Positions 16,062 through 25,128 of a DNA stretch of 64,000 bases are shown here, piece by piece (within the stretch, counting starts at the first letter, position 1; each line of letters opens with the position of its first letter). Under the pieces are notes generated by a model. The model did not search any database. It saw only the letters and a program-made list of their open reading frames with translations, and was not told where the DNA came from. Origin of the DNA: Microcaldota archaeon. GTDB taxonomy: Archaea > Micrarchaeota > Micrarchaeia > Micrarchaeales > Micrarchaeaceae. The DNA lies in contig JAJZZO010000018.1 in assembly GCA_021797495.1 (NCBI GenBank), forward strand, positions 42,101-106,100, written 5' to 3'. The translations under genes were made by a program, and so were the position numbers.

Positions 16062-18125
16062 TTGGAAGATGCTGTAATATCTGCAATAAAATCCCGCTTT
16101 GACGAATTCTTGGAGCTATATTACAGGGAAGGCATCGATGACATAATAGTATCGTTCCCGGAGAAGCGCAGCCTTTCAGTGGGCATAAGCGATCTTGCGA
16201 AATTCGACCCAAACATGGCCAGCGAACTCGTTAACAATCCTGACGTTGTCGTACGCGCAGCGAACGAATCCCTCAAATACAAGCTTTCCGACGTTCAGCT
16301 GGGAATGCACGAGCCGCACGTGAGGTTCTACGGTCTTAAAATAAACAACCCGCTGGTGCAGGACGTGGGCTCATCGTACATATCAAAGCTCATAAGCCTG
16401 GACGGGCTCATAGTCAAAAGGTCCGAGATAAGCCCAAGAGTAAGGATAGGCGTTTACGAGTGCACGTTTTGTGGTGCAAGGCAGACTGTACAAACAGACA
16501 AGGACCCTGTCCCGGAGATATGCCGCGAGTGCAAGAGAAAATCCCTGAAGCAGGTTCCTGAGGAATCGCAGTTCATAAACCTGCAAAAGATAGCGGTCCA
16601 AGACCCTCTTGAGAAGCTCAGGGGCAATACGCCGACCTGGCAGCTCGAGGTTTGGCTCGAGGACGACATGGTGAACACCGTAATACCTGGAGACAGGATA
16701 GAGTTGACAGGCGTATTGCGCATAAGACCCAGGAAGAACCAGCGCGGCAAAACCGAGCAGAACCTCTATACAATGTTCGTCGAAGCTGTCTCGATAGTTC
16801 CCAAACAGAAGGAGTTCGCAGAGCTTTCGATAACCGAAGAGGAGATGAGGGAGATAAAGGAGCTTTCAAGGGACCCGCAGATATTCGAAAAGATAGGAAA
16901 ATCCATTGCCACGTCTATATATGGCCACGATGAGATAAAGAAAGCTGTGGCGTTGCAGCTCTTCGGCGGCACAATGGGCAAGACGCTTGTTGACGGTGGG
17001 ATCATAAGGAGCGACATGCACATAATGCTAATAGGTGATCCCGGAAGCGCAAAAACCAGGATACTTCAAGCGGTATCGCAGCTGGTGCCGAAAGGCATAT
17101 ACGTCAGCGGCAAATCCGTTACTGGAGGAGGGCTAACAGCTGTTGCCGAGAGGGACGATTTCTCAGAGGGGGGCTGGACGCTAAAAGCTGGTGCGCTGGT
17201 GCTCGGCTCAGGCGGCATAGTCTGCATAGACGAATTCGACAAGATAGGCTCCGAGGACAAGGCCGCGCTGCACGAAGCGCTCGAATCGCAGACTATAAGC
17301 GTGGCAAAGGCTGGCATCATAGCCACATTCAGCGCAAGGGCTGCTGTCCTAGCCGCGGCAAACCCGAAATTCGGCCGTTTCGATCCTCACCAATATCCTG
17401 CGGAGCAGTTCGACATACCTCCCACATTGCTTTCAAGGTTTGACCTGATATTTCCCATAACAGACGTAATGGATGAAGACATAGACAGGAACATAGCCAA
17501 GCATATACTAGTGCAGCACGAGGCCGCAGGCGCAAGGCTCGCTGAAATGAAGGAGTTCGAGCAGGTCGAGGCGCCGCCAATAAGCCACGACCTACTGAGG
17601 AAATATATAGCGTACGCGAGGAAGTACGTTTCACCGAGGCTCAGCCAGGAAGCGAGCGAGCACATACAAAAATACTATGTAGACTTGAGGAAGACGGGAA
17701 TGAAGCAGGGTGCAGTGCCGATAACCCCGCGTCAGATTGAAGGCTTGGTAAGGATGAGTGAGGCCAGCGCCAAAAGCAGGCTCGCAGACGTCGTGGAGGT
17801 GTCCGACGCGGAACTGGCGATAAACCTAAGCAGGTTCATGCTCAAGTCACTAGCTCTCGATACAGGAGGGCGCATAGACATAGACACGATACTCACTGGC
17901 ATGCCGCGCGAGAAAGTGGACCGCATGAATTCCATACTCAATATAATAAAGAAGCTGGAGCAGGACGACAGCAACATAAAGATGCAGCGCGTGATAGAAG
18001 AGGCTGAGGCTGCAGGCATAGATTCCGCGACTGCAAGCAAATACCTGTCGGAGCTCGAGCGTTCCGGAGACATATACAGGCCAAGGCAGGGAGTCATAAA
18101 ACTTGTCCACCACGAGGCAGACTAA
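16062..18125 (+). CDS. mcm: Replicative helicase MCM
   Basis: 687 residues with the archaeal MCM layout. The N-terminal hexamerisation domain carries a Cys4 zinc knuckle (CTFC then CREC, about residues 134-160) and the OB-fold hairpin. The AAA+ domain has Walker A GDPGSAKT (about 325-332), Walker B CIDEFDK, sensor AAANP and arginine finger region SRFDLIF. A C-terminal winged helix follows (after about 600). It unwinds the fork ahead of the polymerase. The start is TTG: GGTG at 16051-16054 lies 7 nt upstream and the nearest ATG is followed at once by a stop. Confidence 0.95.
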   Translation: MEDAVISAIKSRFDEFLELYYREGIDDIIVSFPEKRSLSVGISDLAKFDPNMASELVNNPDVVVRAANESLKYKLSDVQLGMHEPHVRFYGLKINNPLVQDVGSSYISKLISLDGLIVKRSEISPRVRIGVYECTFCGARQTVQTDKDPVPEICRECKRKSLKQVPEESQFINLQKIAVQDPLEKLRGNTPTWQLEVWLEDDMVNTVIPGDRIELTGVLRIRPRKNQRGKTEQNLYTMFVEAVSIVPKQKEFAELSITEEEMREIKELSRDPQIFEKIGKSIATSIYGHDEIKKAVALQLFGGTMGKTLVDGGIIRSDMHIMLIGDPGSAKTRILQAVSQLVPKGIYVSGKSVTGGGLTAVAERDDFSEGGWTLKAGALVLGSGGIVCIDEFDKIGSEDKAALHEALESQTISVAKAGIIATFSARAAVLAAANPKFGRFDPHQYPAEQFDIPPTLLSRFDLIFPITDVMDEDIDRNIAKHILVQHEAAGARLAEMKEFEQVEAPPISHDLLRKYIAYARKYVSPRLSQEASEHIQKYYVDLRKTGMKQGAVPITPRQIEGLVRMSEASAKSRLADVVEVSDAELAINLSRFMLKSLALDTGGRIDIDTILTGMPREKVDRMNSILNIIKKLEQDDSNIKMQRVIEEAEAAGIDSATASKYLSELERSGDIYRPRQGVIKLVHHEAD

Positions 18126-18135
18126 AGGTGTATTG

Positions 18136-19107
18136 TTGGAAAAAAGGTTGATAGAGAATAGGCAGCTTGTCGGAATCCTGACTATGTTCATGATCGTGCA
18201 GTTCGCGGGGATAGCGCTGGCCACGCTGTGGTTCAACGGCGCAACGTACCAGCAGATTACCAGCTCGCAGGTGGCAACGGGACCGACAAACGCCATTTTT
18301 CTCATAGGGTACATAATAATCCTTGCTGCTGTGATGATACTTATATTCAGGTTTTATCACGGTGCGAAACTATTCAGGGTGATAGAGGGAGTCGTGATAT
18401 TCATAGCCTCGTTCTACGTGTTCCTGATTCTGCTCGCTTATGCCACGCAGAACACTAACATAGCAACGGCAGGTGCAGTAATAATGGCGATACTGCTTGT
18501 TGCTGCAAAGAACAAGTGGGTAAAGCTGAAGAACGTTGCAGCCATAATAGCAAGCATAGGGGTAGGCGCAGTGCTTGGCGTGGGCTTCAGCTTCCTTGCG
18601 GCGATAATATTCATGGGACTGCTCGCTATATACGATTTCGTAGCAGTGTTTATAACAAAGCACATGATAACTTTGGCAAACGTGGTCACGGAAAACAACC
18701 TCGCATTCATGGTCGACATGAGCGAAGTCGAAGGGGTGCCGAAGTCTAACTTCAGCAAGAAGGAATTTGCAGAATACAACAAAGAGCTCAAGGCATCAGG
18801 CTCGCGCGGCAGGAGGATAATGTCGGTGATGAAAAAATCAAGCGGCATGGGTCTCGTTCCGATATCAGCCAATGTCGCGCTTGGCACAGGCGATTTGGCG
18901 ATACCGCTCATGGTCGCGGTATCTGCATACAAGCTTACGCTGAGCTTTGTCCCGAGTTTCTTCATAGCATTCGGCGCAGTCCTCGGGCTTCTGTTGACCA
19001 TGTTCATATTAAGAAAATACAAGCGCGCCCTTCCGGCAATACCTCCGCTATTCCTCGGCGTCCTTATAGGATTTGCCCTTTACTACCTCATCTACTACGT
19101 TGTTTAG
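18136..19107 (+). CDS. Presenilin/signal-peptide-peptidase-like aspartyl protease
   Basis: About 323 residues with nine predicted membrane segments. The two catalytic aspartates are in YDFVAVF (TM6) and LGTGDLAIPL (the GxGD motif, TM7). The C-terminal PAIPP takes the place of the PAL motif. These identify an intramembrane aspartyl protease of the presenilin homologue type, which cleaves transmembrane helices in the bilayer. Physiological substrates in archaea are unknown. The TTG start at 18136 is preferred because GGTG at 18127-18130 is 5 nt upstream. Its 3' end overlaps the convergent helicase gene by 60 bp. Confidence 0.85.
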   Translation: MEKRLIENRQLVGILTMFMIVQFAGIALATLWFNGATYQQITSSQVATGPTNAIFLIGYIIILAAVMILIFRFYHGAKLFRVIEGVVIFIASFYVFLILLAYATQNTNIATAGAVIMAILLVAAKNKWVKLKNVAAIIASIGVGAVLGVGFSFLAAIIFMGLLAIYDFVAVFITKHMITLANVVTENNLAFMVDMSEVEGVPKSNFSKKEFAEYNKELKASGSRGRRIMSVMKKSSGMGLVPISANVALGTGDLAIPLMVAVSAYKLTLSFVPSFFIAFGAVLGLLLTMFILRKYKRALPAIPPLFLGVLIGFALYYLIYYVV

Positions 19108-20910
19108 ATCCCAGAAAAATCTTATCGATTTTATGTAATCCTTGGAATCAGCTATCTCTATGCTGTTGGATATCGCAGCCCTGTACATGCGCCACGAATA
19201 CCTTTTGTCCATGAATACAAGCACGGCCCTGTCGTTTTCGTTGCGTACAGCTCTTCCTGCTGCTTGTACTGCCCTTACCACTGCTGGTATTATGTAGGCG
19301 TAGTCCATTCCCTTCCCATCGAACCTTTTGTCAAGGTAGGCAATCCTTGCCTTGAGCTCGAGGTCCGGTGCCGTGAGTGGAATCCCGACTATGACTATGC
19401 CCTTTATGGAATTGTTCTTGTAGTCGACACCCTCGCTGAGGCTCCCCCCCATGACGGCCATCAGCGTCGAGCCGTCGTCCTCCATGAAGCGTTTGAGCAA
19501 TGATTCTGTGGCAACGCTGGCCATATCGCGCCTCTGCACGTACTTCTTGCTTACGTCGACATGCCTTGATATACCGTCCAGCACAGTAAAACTAGGGAAG
19601 AACACTGCCAGACTTCCAGGTACGCTTTCCTTTATCTCCATTATGCGTTTCGCTATGTTTGCATATTGTTCGTTTGACCTCTGCGTAAACTTCGTTGTGA
19701 AGTTCTCGTCTATGAACGCAATTTTGTTGGGTTTCGGGAAGGGCGAGGCATAGCTCATCATCTTCGAATTAGCAAGCCCGAACATATCAGCGTACATATT
19801 CATGGGCTCCATCGTGGCGCTCATGAACACATTGGCATATGCTTCCTGCAGCGTAGGCAAAGCCCTGTCGGGGTATAAACAGCTCACGTTAAGCCTTATG
19901 CGCCCGTTCCTGTTTGTTATGATCCTTGCAGTGGATTCATCTGCGTCAAGGAAGCCCCTGAGGAAGCGAGCAACGTGCAATATTGCGGAACGCTTCGCAG
20001 CCTTCGCCTGTATATATTCAAGCCCTGCTTTTTCAAGCGTGTCTATAAGCTTCTCGTATTCACCTTCCATCAATTCCGCCATGTCGCTTTTCTCCACGAA
20101 AGATTCCGGCATACCTAAAGCGAGTTTCCTTGATGCAAGCTTTTTTATCGCAAACTTGAGATAGTCCAGGTCTATTTTACTGTTTATGGCCTTTAGCTCC
20201 CTCTCTGCCGCGTCTATGCCTAGCTCCGATATGGCGGTGCTGAAGTAGGCGTTGGCTATGTTTATAAGGTTGTGCGCCTCGTCCCATATTACTATGGCGT
20301 TGTCTATGCTGTGGCCTATTTTCTTGAGGAACGTACTTTTATTGTAGGGGTTCAGCAGATGAGAATATCCTGCGATTATGACTCTGCAATTCCTTGCGTA
20401 CTTGGCCGCCACCTCATAAGCGCATACCCCTTTCCCGTAAGAGTAGTCAAGCATGGAATTATGCCCGTTCTCCATGGCTTCCGCAAGCCCTTTGCTGTCC
20501 GCATCAAAGCTCTTGGCGTTGGAGAAATACGCGCACTTGCCAGCTTTGACAACACTCTCGCAGGCGCTGTAGAACCCGTCGCTCTCTATGGAATTGACCT
20601 TGTCGTTTATGCACATGTTGCGCTTGCCAACTATATCGGCAAACCCGAAATCAAGGTTGAACTTCCTTTTTATCCCGGCAACCGCCTCCATTGCTATTTT
20701 ATGCTGCGATATCTTCGGCGTAAGGAAGAATACGTCCAAGCCTCTCTTTAACGCAAATGTCAACGCAGCTCCTAAAGAGGCGTCGGTTTTTCCTATCCCT
20801 GTCGGGGCGTTTATGAATATGTCGCGCCTCTCCTCAAGAGCGCCATATATGTCGCTGATCATGGCCTCTTGGTTGAGCCTTGGCTTTGCGAACCTGAACA
20901 AATAGTCCAT
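19048..20910 (-). CDS. XPD/Rad3-family iron-sulfur DNA helicase
   Basis: 620 residues, superfamily 2. Walker A APTGIGKT is at residues 35-42, the DEAH box is in IVIWDEAHN, and motif VI is QAAGRAVR near the C-terminus. Four cysteines (C100, C117, C126, C163) between motifs I and II match the 4Fe-4S domain of XPD/DinG helicases, which unwind 5' to 3'. Length and arch-domain spacing fit archaeal XPD. It is probably involved in repair of damaged or structured DNA. The last 60 bp overlap the presenilin gene on the opposite strand; the final residues encoded there (DEVVKGKSYKDAEE) are polar and probably non-essential. Confidence 0.9.
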   Translation of the reverse strand: MDYLFRFAKPRLNQEAMISDIYGALEERRDIFINAPTGIGKTDASLGAALTFALKRGLDVFFLTPKISQHKIAMEAVAGIKRKFNLDFGFADIVGKRNMCINDKVNSIESDGFYSACESVVKAGKCAYFSNAKSFDADSKGLAEAMENGHNSMLDYSYGKGVCAYEVAAKYARNCRVIIAGYSHLLNPYNKSTFLKKIGHSIDNAIVIWDEAHNLINIANAYFSTAISELGIDAAERELKAINSKIDLDYLKFAIKKLASRKLALGMPESFVEKSDMAELMEGEYEKLIDTLEKAGLEYIQAKAAKRSAILHVARFLRGFLDADESTARIITNRNGRIRLNVSCLYPDRALPTLQEAYANVFMSATMEPMNMYADMFGLANSKMMSYASPFPKPNKIAFIDENFTTKFTQRSNEQYANIAKRIMEIKESVPGSLAVFFPSFTVLDGISRHVDVSKKYVQRRDMASVATESLLKRFMEDDGSTLMAVMGGSLSEGVDYKNNSIKGIVIVGIPLTAPDLELKARIAYLDKRFDGKGMDYAYIIPAVVRAVQAAGRAVRNENDRAVLVFMDKRYSWRMYRAAISNSIEIADSKDYIKSIRFFWDLNNVVDEVVKGKSYKDAEE

Positions 20911-21034
20911 AAATAAATATTCTCATGGAAGGGATATAAACTTGAGCACTATATGTTGCTTTTTTCTTTCTTTAGCCATTATTGCTCGTCATGACTTTTA
21001 GTGTTATTCGCATATTTTGCTTGCAACAGTACAG

Positions 21035-21069
21035 GTGAACTACCCCTCCCTCACAGAAGGGGACTTCCC
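21035..21069 (-). mobile_element. Orphan IS200/IS605 right-end hairpin
   Basis: On the minus strand the segment runs GGGAAGTCCCCTTCTG, TGAGGGAGGGG, TAGTTCAC. This is the right-end/omega-RNA tail pattern of IS605-type elements, comparable to 59590-59624. No tnpB is attached; the next gene (21114) starts 45 bp away. It is a scar or a minimal non-autonomous end. Confidence 0.5.
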
Positions 21070-21113
21070 GCTCGCAGAGTTAAATCTTAATTGCTTAACG
21101 CTAAATTATACTT

Positions 21114-22079
21114 ATGGCGAATGGTTCATCAGAAAGCGCAAGGCACGCAAGACTAGCTTATATGGCCCTGATTTCGGGTTTCATAGCCATGCTCTCGGAT
21201 TTCTATTACATGCAGGTGCTCTCTTATTCCGTGGGTGTGGTGCGTGGCGTTACGTCGATTATAAACGCGTACAATATAACACCGTCGAACACCCTGTTGG
21301 CATCCCTTTCAGGTGCGTCTTCACTTGACGTTGCGGTGCACCTGACTTATATAATGCTCCCTTTCGCGTTGATAATGTTTGCCGTAGGCGCGATATGGCT
21401 TATAGGAAGGTCTGCATATAGGGTATTAAGCATAGGTATGCTGTTTTCCTCGATAATATTCGCGCTTTTGCTAGCGGTTCTCGACGCGGATTTTTACTTG
21501 GGCCTGATGATAGGGTTAGGACCTTTTCTTGGTGTTGCTCTTGGGGTGATATCTAGTATCAAGGAGCTCCAAATCTCAAACGCAAAGCAGGGCTCGCGGG
21601 TACCGCGCCCCATAAGCATAAACCCTGAAACGCCATATTCCAACATACTGGTGCTTTCAAAGAGGTTCTTCGGAAAATTAAAGGGCGACATAAGCATACT
21701 GGACATGCATTTTGACAGCAAGGCTATCGAAAACCTGCTGGCGTTAATATCTGGCAACGAACATAACCACGGCTCATTAAGGATACTCACTACGGCAAAT
21801 AGGCTCGGCAGCCATTTCGAAAGGGGGTATTTCGATTTCAGGGACGAACTCGCAAACAAGGGAATAAGCCTTGAGCTGAGGGTAATGTCCGATAACGATG
21901 CGGTGCAGCAGCACGAAAGGCTAATAATAGACGCGCAAAACGCCTTCAAGATTCCCCCATTAAACATAATAAACAAGAAGAGCGAGCACATAGTCGCGAT
22001 AAACAGGAGGGAAGCGCTGTCGAGGTTCGAGGAGATATGGCAGCGTTCAACCAAATACGAGAACTACAACAAAAAATAA
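21114..22079 (+). CDS. Membrane protein with cytoplasmic PLD-like domain
   Basis: 321 residues. Four membrane segments (about residues 14-38, 70-95, 100-125, 127-146) precede a soluble C-terminal half. That half has an ILVLSKRFFG strand, a LRILTTANRLG strand and the segment QQHERLIIDAQNAF, which resembles the single H-x-R/K-hhD signature of phospholipase D-like or TIR-like effector folds. The catalytic assignment is weak. No partner genes are recognisable; it lies after an IS605 end and before the exported protease. A role in signalling or defence at the membrane is possible but unproven. Confidence 0.5.
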   Translation: MANGSSESARHARLAYMALISGFIAMLSDFYYMQVLSYSVGVVRGVTSIINAYNITPSNTLLASLSGASSLDVAVHLTYIMLPFALIMFAVGAIWLIGRSAYRVLSIGMLFSSIIFALLLAVLDADFYLGLMIGLGPFLGVALGVISSIKELQISNAKQGSRVPRPISINPETPYSNILVLSKRFFGKLKGDISILDMHFDSKAIENLLALISGNEHNHGSLRILTTANRLGSHFERGYFDFRDELANKGISLELRVMSDNDAVQQHERLIIDAQNAFKIPPLNIINKKSEHIVAINRREALSRFEEIWQRSTKYENYNKK

Positions 22080-22190
22080 ACAAAAAATAAAAATAAACCG
22101 CAAGTTATATTACCATTAAGCTCTTAATATTGAAATAAAGGCTATTGCGTTTTGGATATTATGGCGACAAAATATTTTCGAGGGTTATAA

Positions 22191-24026
22191 ATGAATTTTG
22201 TGAAATTATTGTTTCTGGCTTCGCTGACGCTTGCTGCGCTTTTTAGCGTTTCATCGGCGCAGTTCGTAGGCAACGCTACAATACACGCTCCAGCAGTTAT
22301 ACTGCAGACCAACAACGGCACGCTTACATTAATCAAGCTCGACGTGACCACTGGCAACGGGACGGTAAACATAACCGGGCCAGTCAGCGTAGGACAATCT
22401 ACTTTAAACTCATCTCAAGTTGCGGCAATGACTGCATCGTCAATGCTCGGTATCAACTACAAAAATTACGATTTCCATTACAAAATACTTGACAGCGGCG
22501 CTAACGTCTCCGGACCTAGTGCAGGCACCGCAATGACGCTATTGGCTCTATCCGCATTATCGCATAAGCCCCTGCTTGACAATTTTACCGTAACCGGCGT
22601 TATAAACAGCAACGGCACGATAGGCTTAATAGGCGGGGTATACGACAAGGTGGAGACTGCAAAAGCACACGCCATGCGCTTCATAATGGTGCCGTTTGCC
22701 GGGAACAATTCGCTGGAAACGGAAATATACTATCTGGCGTCAAGGTATTTTGGAATACGCGTCATACCTATAAGCAATGTAAGCGAAGCTTTCTCCTACG
22801 CTACAGGCAGTGCTCCTGTATACGGGTTAAACGTAAGCCTTAACGTCTCAAACAACTATGATATATATAAAATACCGCAAGCCAAGCTGAGCTGCTCGAA
22901 TTCCTGCAACCAGTCGGTGTTGGATGCTCTTTCGCATTTTACCCTTAACTTTACCAATGCATCCATACGAAACGTATCCTCATACAAGGGCTTCAGGGCC
23001 ATAGCTGCGAACTTGTCGGTGAATCAAGCCGGCGCCGCACAGCTAGGGCAAAAGGGTTACTATTACGCCTCTGCAGATGTCGCCTTCCTGGATTTCATAA
23101 ACAGCTTCATGTTCCAAAATCCCAACTTAAGCATATCAAAGGGCATGGACCTGCTGAACTCTGTCGGATACTATTGCAGTTCGTTGACACCGCCGCCGTT
23201 GACGCGCTCCAACTACAACAACGTGCTTAACGGAGAACTAAGGCAGCTCTGGGGCAACGTCACGATAAACGCCCTGATAAGCCAGTACAATTCTACAGCC
23301 ATAGACTCAGACGGCATACTGAGGAATGTTTATTCCGCAGCTGAGGCATACGCATGGTGCAAAGCGGCCAACGAAATATATTCAATGAGCACGCCAAGCA
23401 ATTCCTCACTCGAAGTCAACGTAAGCACAGGCATAAACTCTATAGCGGCCTCGGCAGTGTCAAGGGCGCTTTCATCAGGCAATATTTCCTCGGTCCCAAG
23501 CGTTTACATCATAAGCGCAAAGGAGGCTATGAACAAGGGAAACTACGCGCTTGCACTGCTTGATTCGGATTACATAACAACTGACGAGCATGGAACGCCT
23601 CCAGTATCTACACCGGTGCTTTACAATGATACTGCGTCAATGATAAACTCTTCAAGGTTTGGCTCATGGGCTACTCAATTCGCTGATGAAGCGTTGTTCT
23701 ACATGAACGAATCTTCATATTCAAGCCATCAAAGGGCGCATTCCTTGCTTGCCAATGGCTATTACGCTGTGCTTCTAGGCAACAAGATAAGCAACTCCAC
23801 GCAGCAGATATACGAAATGCTCACCTCAAAGCCCGTACAGAGGATTACCCCAACACCAACAAACGTGACGAGCTACATCGGCCAAACAACGATAAATATA
23901 ATAATTGTTATGCTAATAATCATAATCGCGCTTTTGCTTGCAATTTTGGTTGTGGTGTTTCTGACTCTTAGCGCTTTAAGGTCGGAGCTCGGCAACGGAA
24001 GGCAACGCGGCAGGCGCACAAGGTGA
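22191..24026 (+). CDS. Exported Lon-fold serine protease, membrane anchored
   Basis: 611 residues. A signal peptide (1-23, ending SSAQ) is followed by an S16/Lon-type protease domain. Its Ser-Lys dyad is S110 in SGPSAGTAM and K153 in GGVYDKVETAKAHAM. A long Asn/Ser-rich ectodomain with many N-glycosylation sequons and paired Cys residues comes next, then a C-terminal TM (about 566-592) and a basic tail. This matches the predicted archaeal exported proteases of COG1750 rather than cytosolic Lon: there is no AAA+ domain, so it is ATP independent. It presumably acts outside the membrane on surface proteins; substrates unknown. Confidence 0.75.
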   Translation: MNFVKLLFLASLTLAALFSVSSAQFVGNATIHAPAVILQTNNGTLTLIKLDVTTGNGTVNITGPVSVGQSTLNSSQVAAMTASSMLGINYKNYDFHYKILDSGANVSGPSAGTAMTLLALSALSHKPLLDNFTVTGVINSNGTIGLIGGVYDKVETAKAHAMRFIMVPFAGNNSLETEIYYLASRYFGIRVIPISNVSEAFSYATGSAPVYGLNVSLNVSNNYDIYKIPQAKLSCSNSCNQSVLDALSHFTLNFTNASIRNVSSYKGFRAIAANLSVNQAGAAQLGQKGYYYASADVAFLDFINSFMFQNPNLSISKGMDLLNSVGYYCSSLTPPPLTRSNYNNVLNGELRQLWGNVTINALISQYNSTAIDSDGILRNVYSAAEAYAWCKAANEIYSMSTPSNSSLEVNVSTGINSIAASAVSRALSSGNISSVPSVYIISAKEAMNKGNYALALLDSDYITTDEHGTPPVSTPVLYNDTASMINSSRFGSWATQFADEALFYMNESSYSSHQRAHSLLANGYYAVLLGNKISNSTQQIYEMLTSKPVQRITPTPTNVTSYIGQTTINIIIVMLIIIIALLLAILVVVFLTLSALRSELGNGRQRGRRTR

Positions 24027-24032
24027 CAATTA

Positions 24033-24203
24033 ATGTCAAATAATTTACCTGGAAAAGTATGCGTTTCATGCGGCAGGCTTACCCATGAATACAGCGAATT
24101 CAAATGCCCTAACTGCGGCGAGACAGACATAGTCAGATGCTCTCACTGCAGGGAGATAGCAAACATATACAAATGCAAAAATTGCGGATTCGAGGGACCA
24201 TAA
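24033..24203 (+). CDS. Small zinc-ribbon protein (COG2888-like)
   Basis: A 56-residue gene. It has four Cys pairs in two zinc ribbons: VCVSCG, KCPNCG, RCSHC and KCKNCG. Proteins of this kind are conserved next to aEF1-beta in archaea and annotated as zinc-ribbon, probably RNA-binding. Its stop codon overlaps the aEF1-beta ATG (TAATG), indicating translational coupling. GGTGACAATTA precedes its ATG (GGTG 7 nt upstream), inside the 3' end of the protease gene, suggesting a three-gene unit. Confidence 0.85.
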   Translation: MSNNLPGKVCVSCGRLTHEYSEFKCPNCGETDIVRCSHCREIANIYKCKNCGFEGP

Positions 24204-24451
24204 TGGCGAAAGTAGGAGTAATTTTCAACGTGTACGCGGAAGAGGGCAAATTCGACGAGGTCTCCCAGAGCATAAAGGCAAAGCTAAATCCGGCGAGCAT
24301 GGATTCGCAGGAGGTCGCTTTCGGGATAAAGGTCCTCAAGGTTTTCTTCACGTTCGACGACGAGCAAAACAGCTCCTCCAAAATAGAAGACTCCATAAAA
24401 GCCATAGAAGGAGTCAGCCAAGTGGACGTCTCGGAAGAAAGCCTGATATGA
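24203..24451 (+). CDS. ef1b: Elongation factor 1-beta (aEF1B)
   Basis: 82 residues, usual for archaeal aEF1-beta, corresponding to the catalytic C-terminal domain of eukaryotic eEF1Balpha. The alpha/beta fold is seen in VGVIFNVYAEEG, the AFGIKVLKVFFTFDDEQ strand pair and the final VSQVDVSEESLI. It exchanges GDP for GTP on aEF1A. The ATG overlaps the stop of the zinc-ribbon gene, so the two are co-translated. The region after it up to 24706 has no gene. Confidence 0.9.
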   Translation: MAKVGVIFNVYAEEGKFDEVSQSIKAKLNPASMDSQEVAFGIKVLKVFFTFDDEQNSSSKIEDSIKAIEGVSQVDVSEESLI

Positions 24452-24705
24452 AAGCTCTGTTTCTTTTAAGCTTTTGTTGAATAATCCGAATGATGATCAG
24501 CTGGGCAAAGCGCTCGATTATGGTGCAACACATTACGACGCGCCATAACCTGAGTACCAGTTTGTTGTATAAGTAACGCCAGTAGGTACCCGTTGTTGTT
24601 ATTGCCAGAATAGCCGCTTCTTGTATTACCTTGCTTCCTGACGATACTATACAAAAAGCTTAATATATCGAACCATTAAGAACTTCTCTTATACAGGTGT
24701 TGTGG

Positions 24706-25077
24706 ATGTTCAAGAAACTCTCGGAATATGAGATAGACAGCAAGTCCAGGCTCGTGAAACAACTGCCCCTTGAATTTATCATATCGGACAGCGAAGCGGC
24801 TGCGGTAAGAAATGCCATACGCCATGCCGCAGAAGCGGCATTGGGCAGGATGCCGTTCGTGAGCATGTCGCTAAGCAACGACAAATCGGACCCAAGGAGC
24901 ATGGTCCGGATCGACAAATACGAATTTATAATAAATAGCCTAGATAATGGCAAAAAGTCGCTCATGATACGCTCGCGCAGCGTAGACGCATACGACAAAG
25001 AGGAGATAAACGAATTCCTTTCCGTAACAAGAGCGGCAGAGAGCTCTATAAAGCAAATGTTTTACCAGCGGCTATGA
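24706..25077 (+). CDS. Conserved hypothetical protein
   Basis: About 123 residues of mixed alpha/beta character, without TM, signal or Cys. Notable segments are LPLEFIISDSEAAAVRNAIRHAAEAALG and DKYEFIINSLDNGKKSLMIRSRSVDAYDKEE. No family recognised. The ATG at 24706 is preferred because GGTG (24696-24699) is 6 nt upstream; a GTG inside that motif is rejected. A TATA-like TTAATATAT near 24660 could be its promoter. It precedes rad50 but is separated by 90 bp with a separate TATA. Confidence 0.5.
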   Translation: MFKKLSEYEIDSKSRLVKQLPLEFIISDSEAAAVRNAIRHAAEAALGRMPFVSMSLSNDKSDPRSMVRIDKYEFIINSLDNGKKSLMIRSRSVDAYDKEEINEFLSVTRAAESSIKQMFYQRL

Positions 25078-25128
25078 ACCGCTGGCCAATCTCCAATTGG
25101 AAGGGCTTACACTGCTTTTTGCACAGCG

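Noticed and set aside
21017..21328. A 103-codon frame across the 21-kb intergenic region
   Set aside because: It runs through the IS605 end and lies out of frame over the real membrane-protein gene, with low-quality composition.
24466..24654. A 62-codon minus-strand frame between aEF1-beta and the 24706 gene
   Set aside because: No ribosome-binding site or TATA box in place, unusual Asn-run composition and no recognisable domain.
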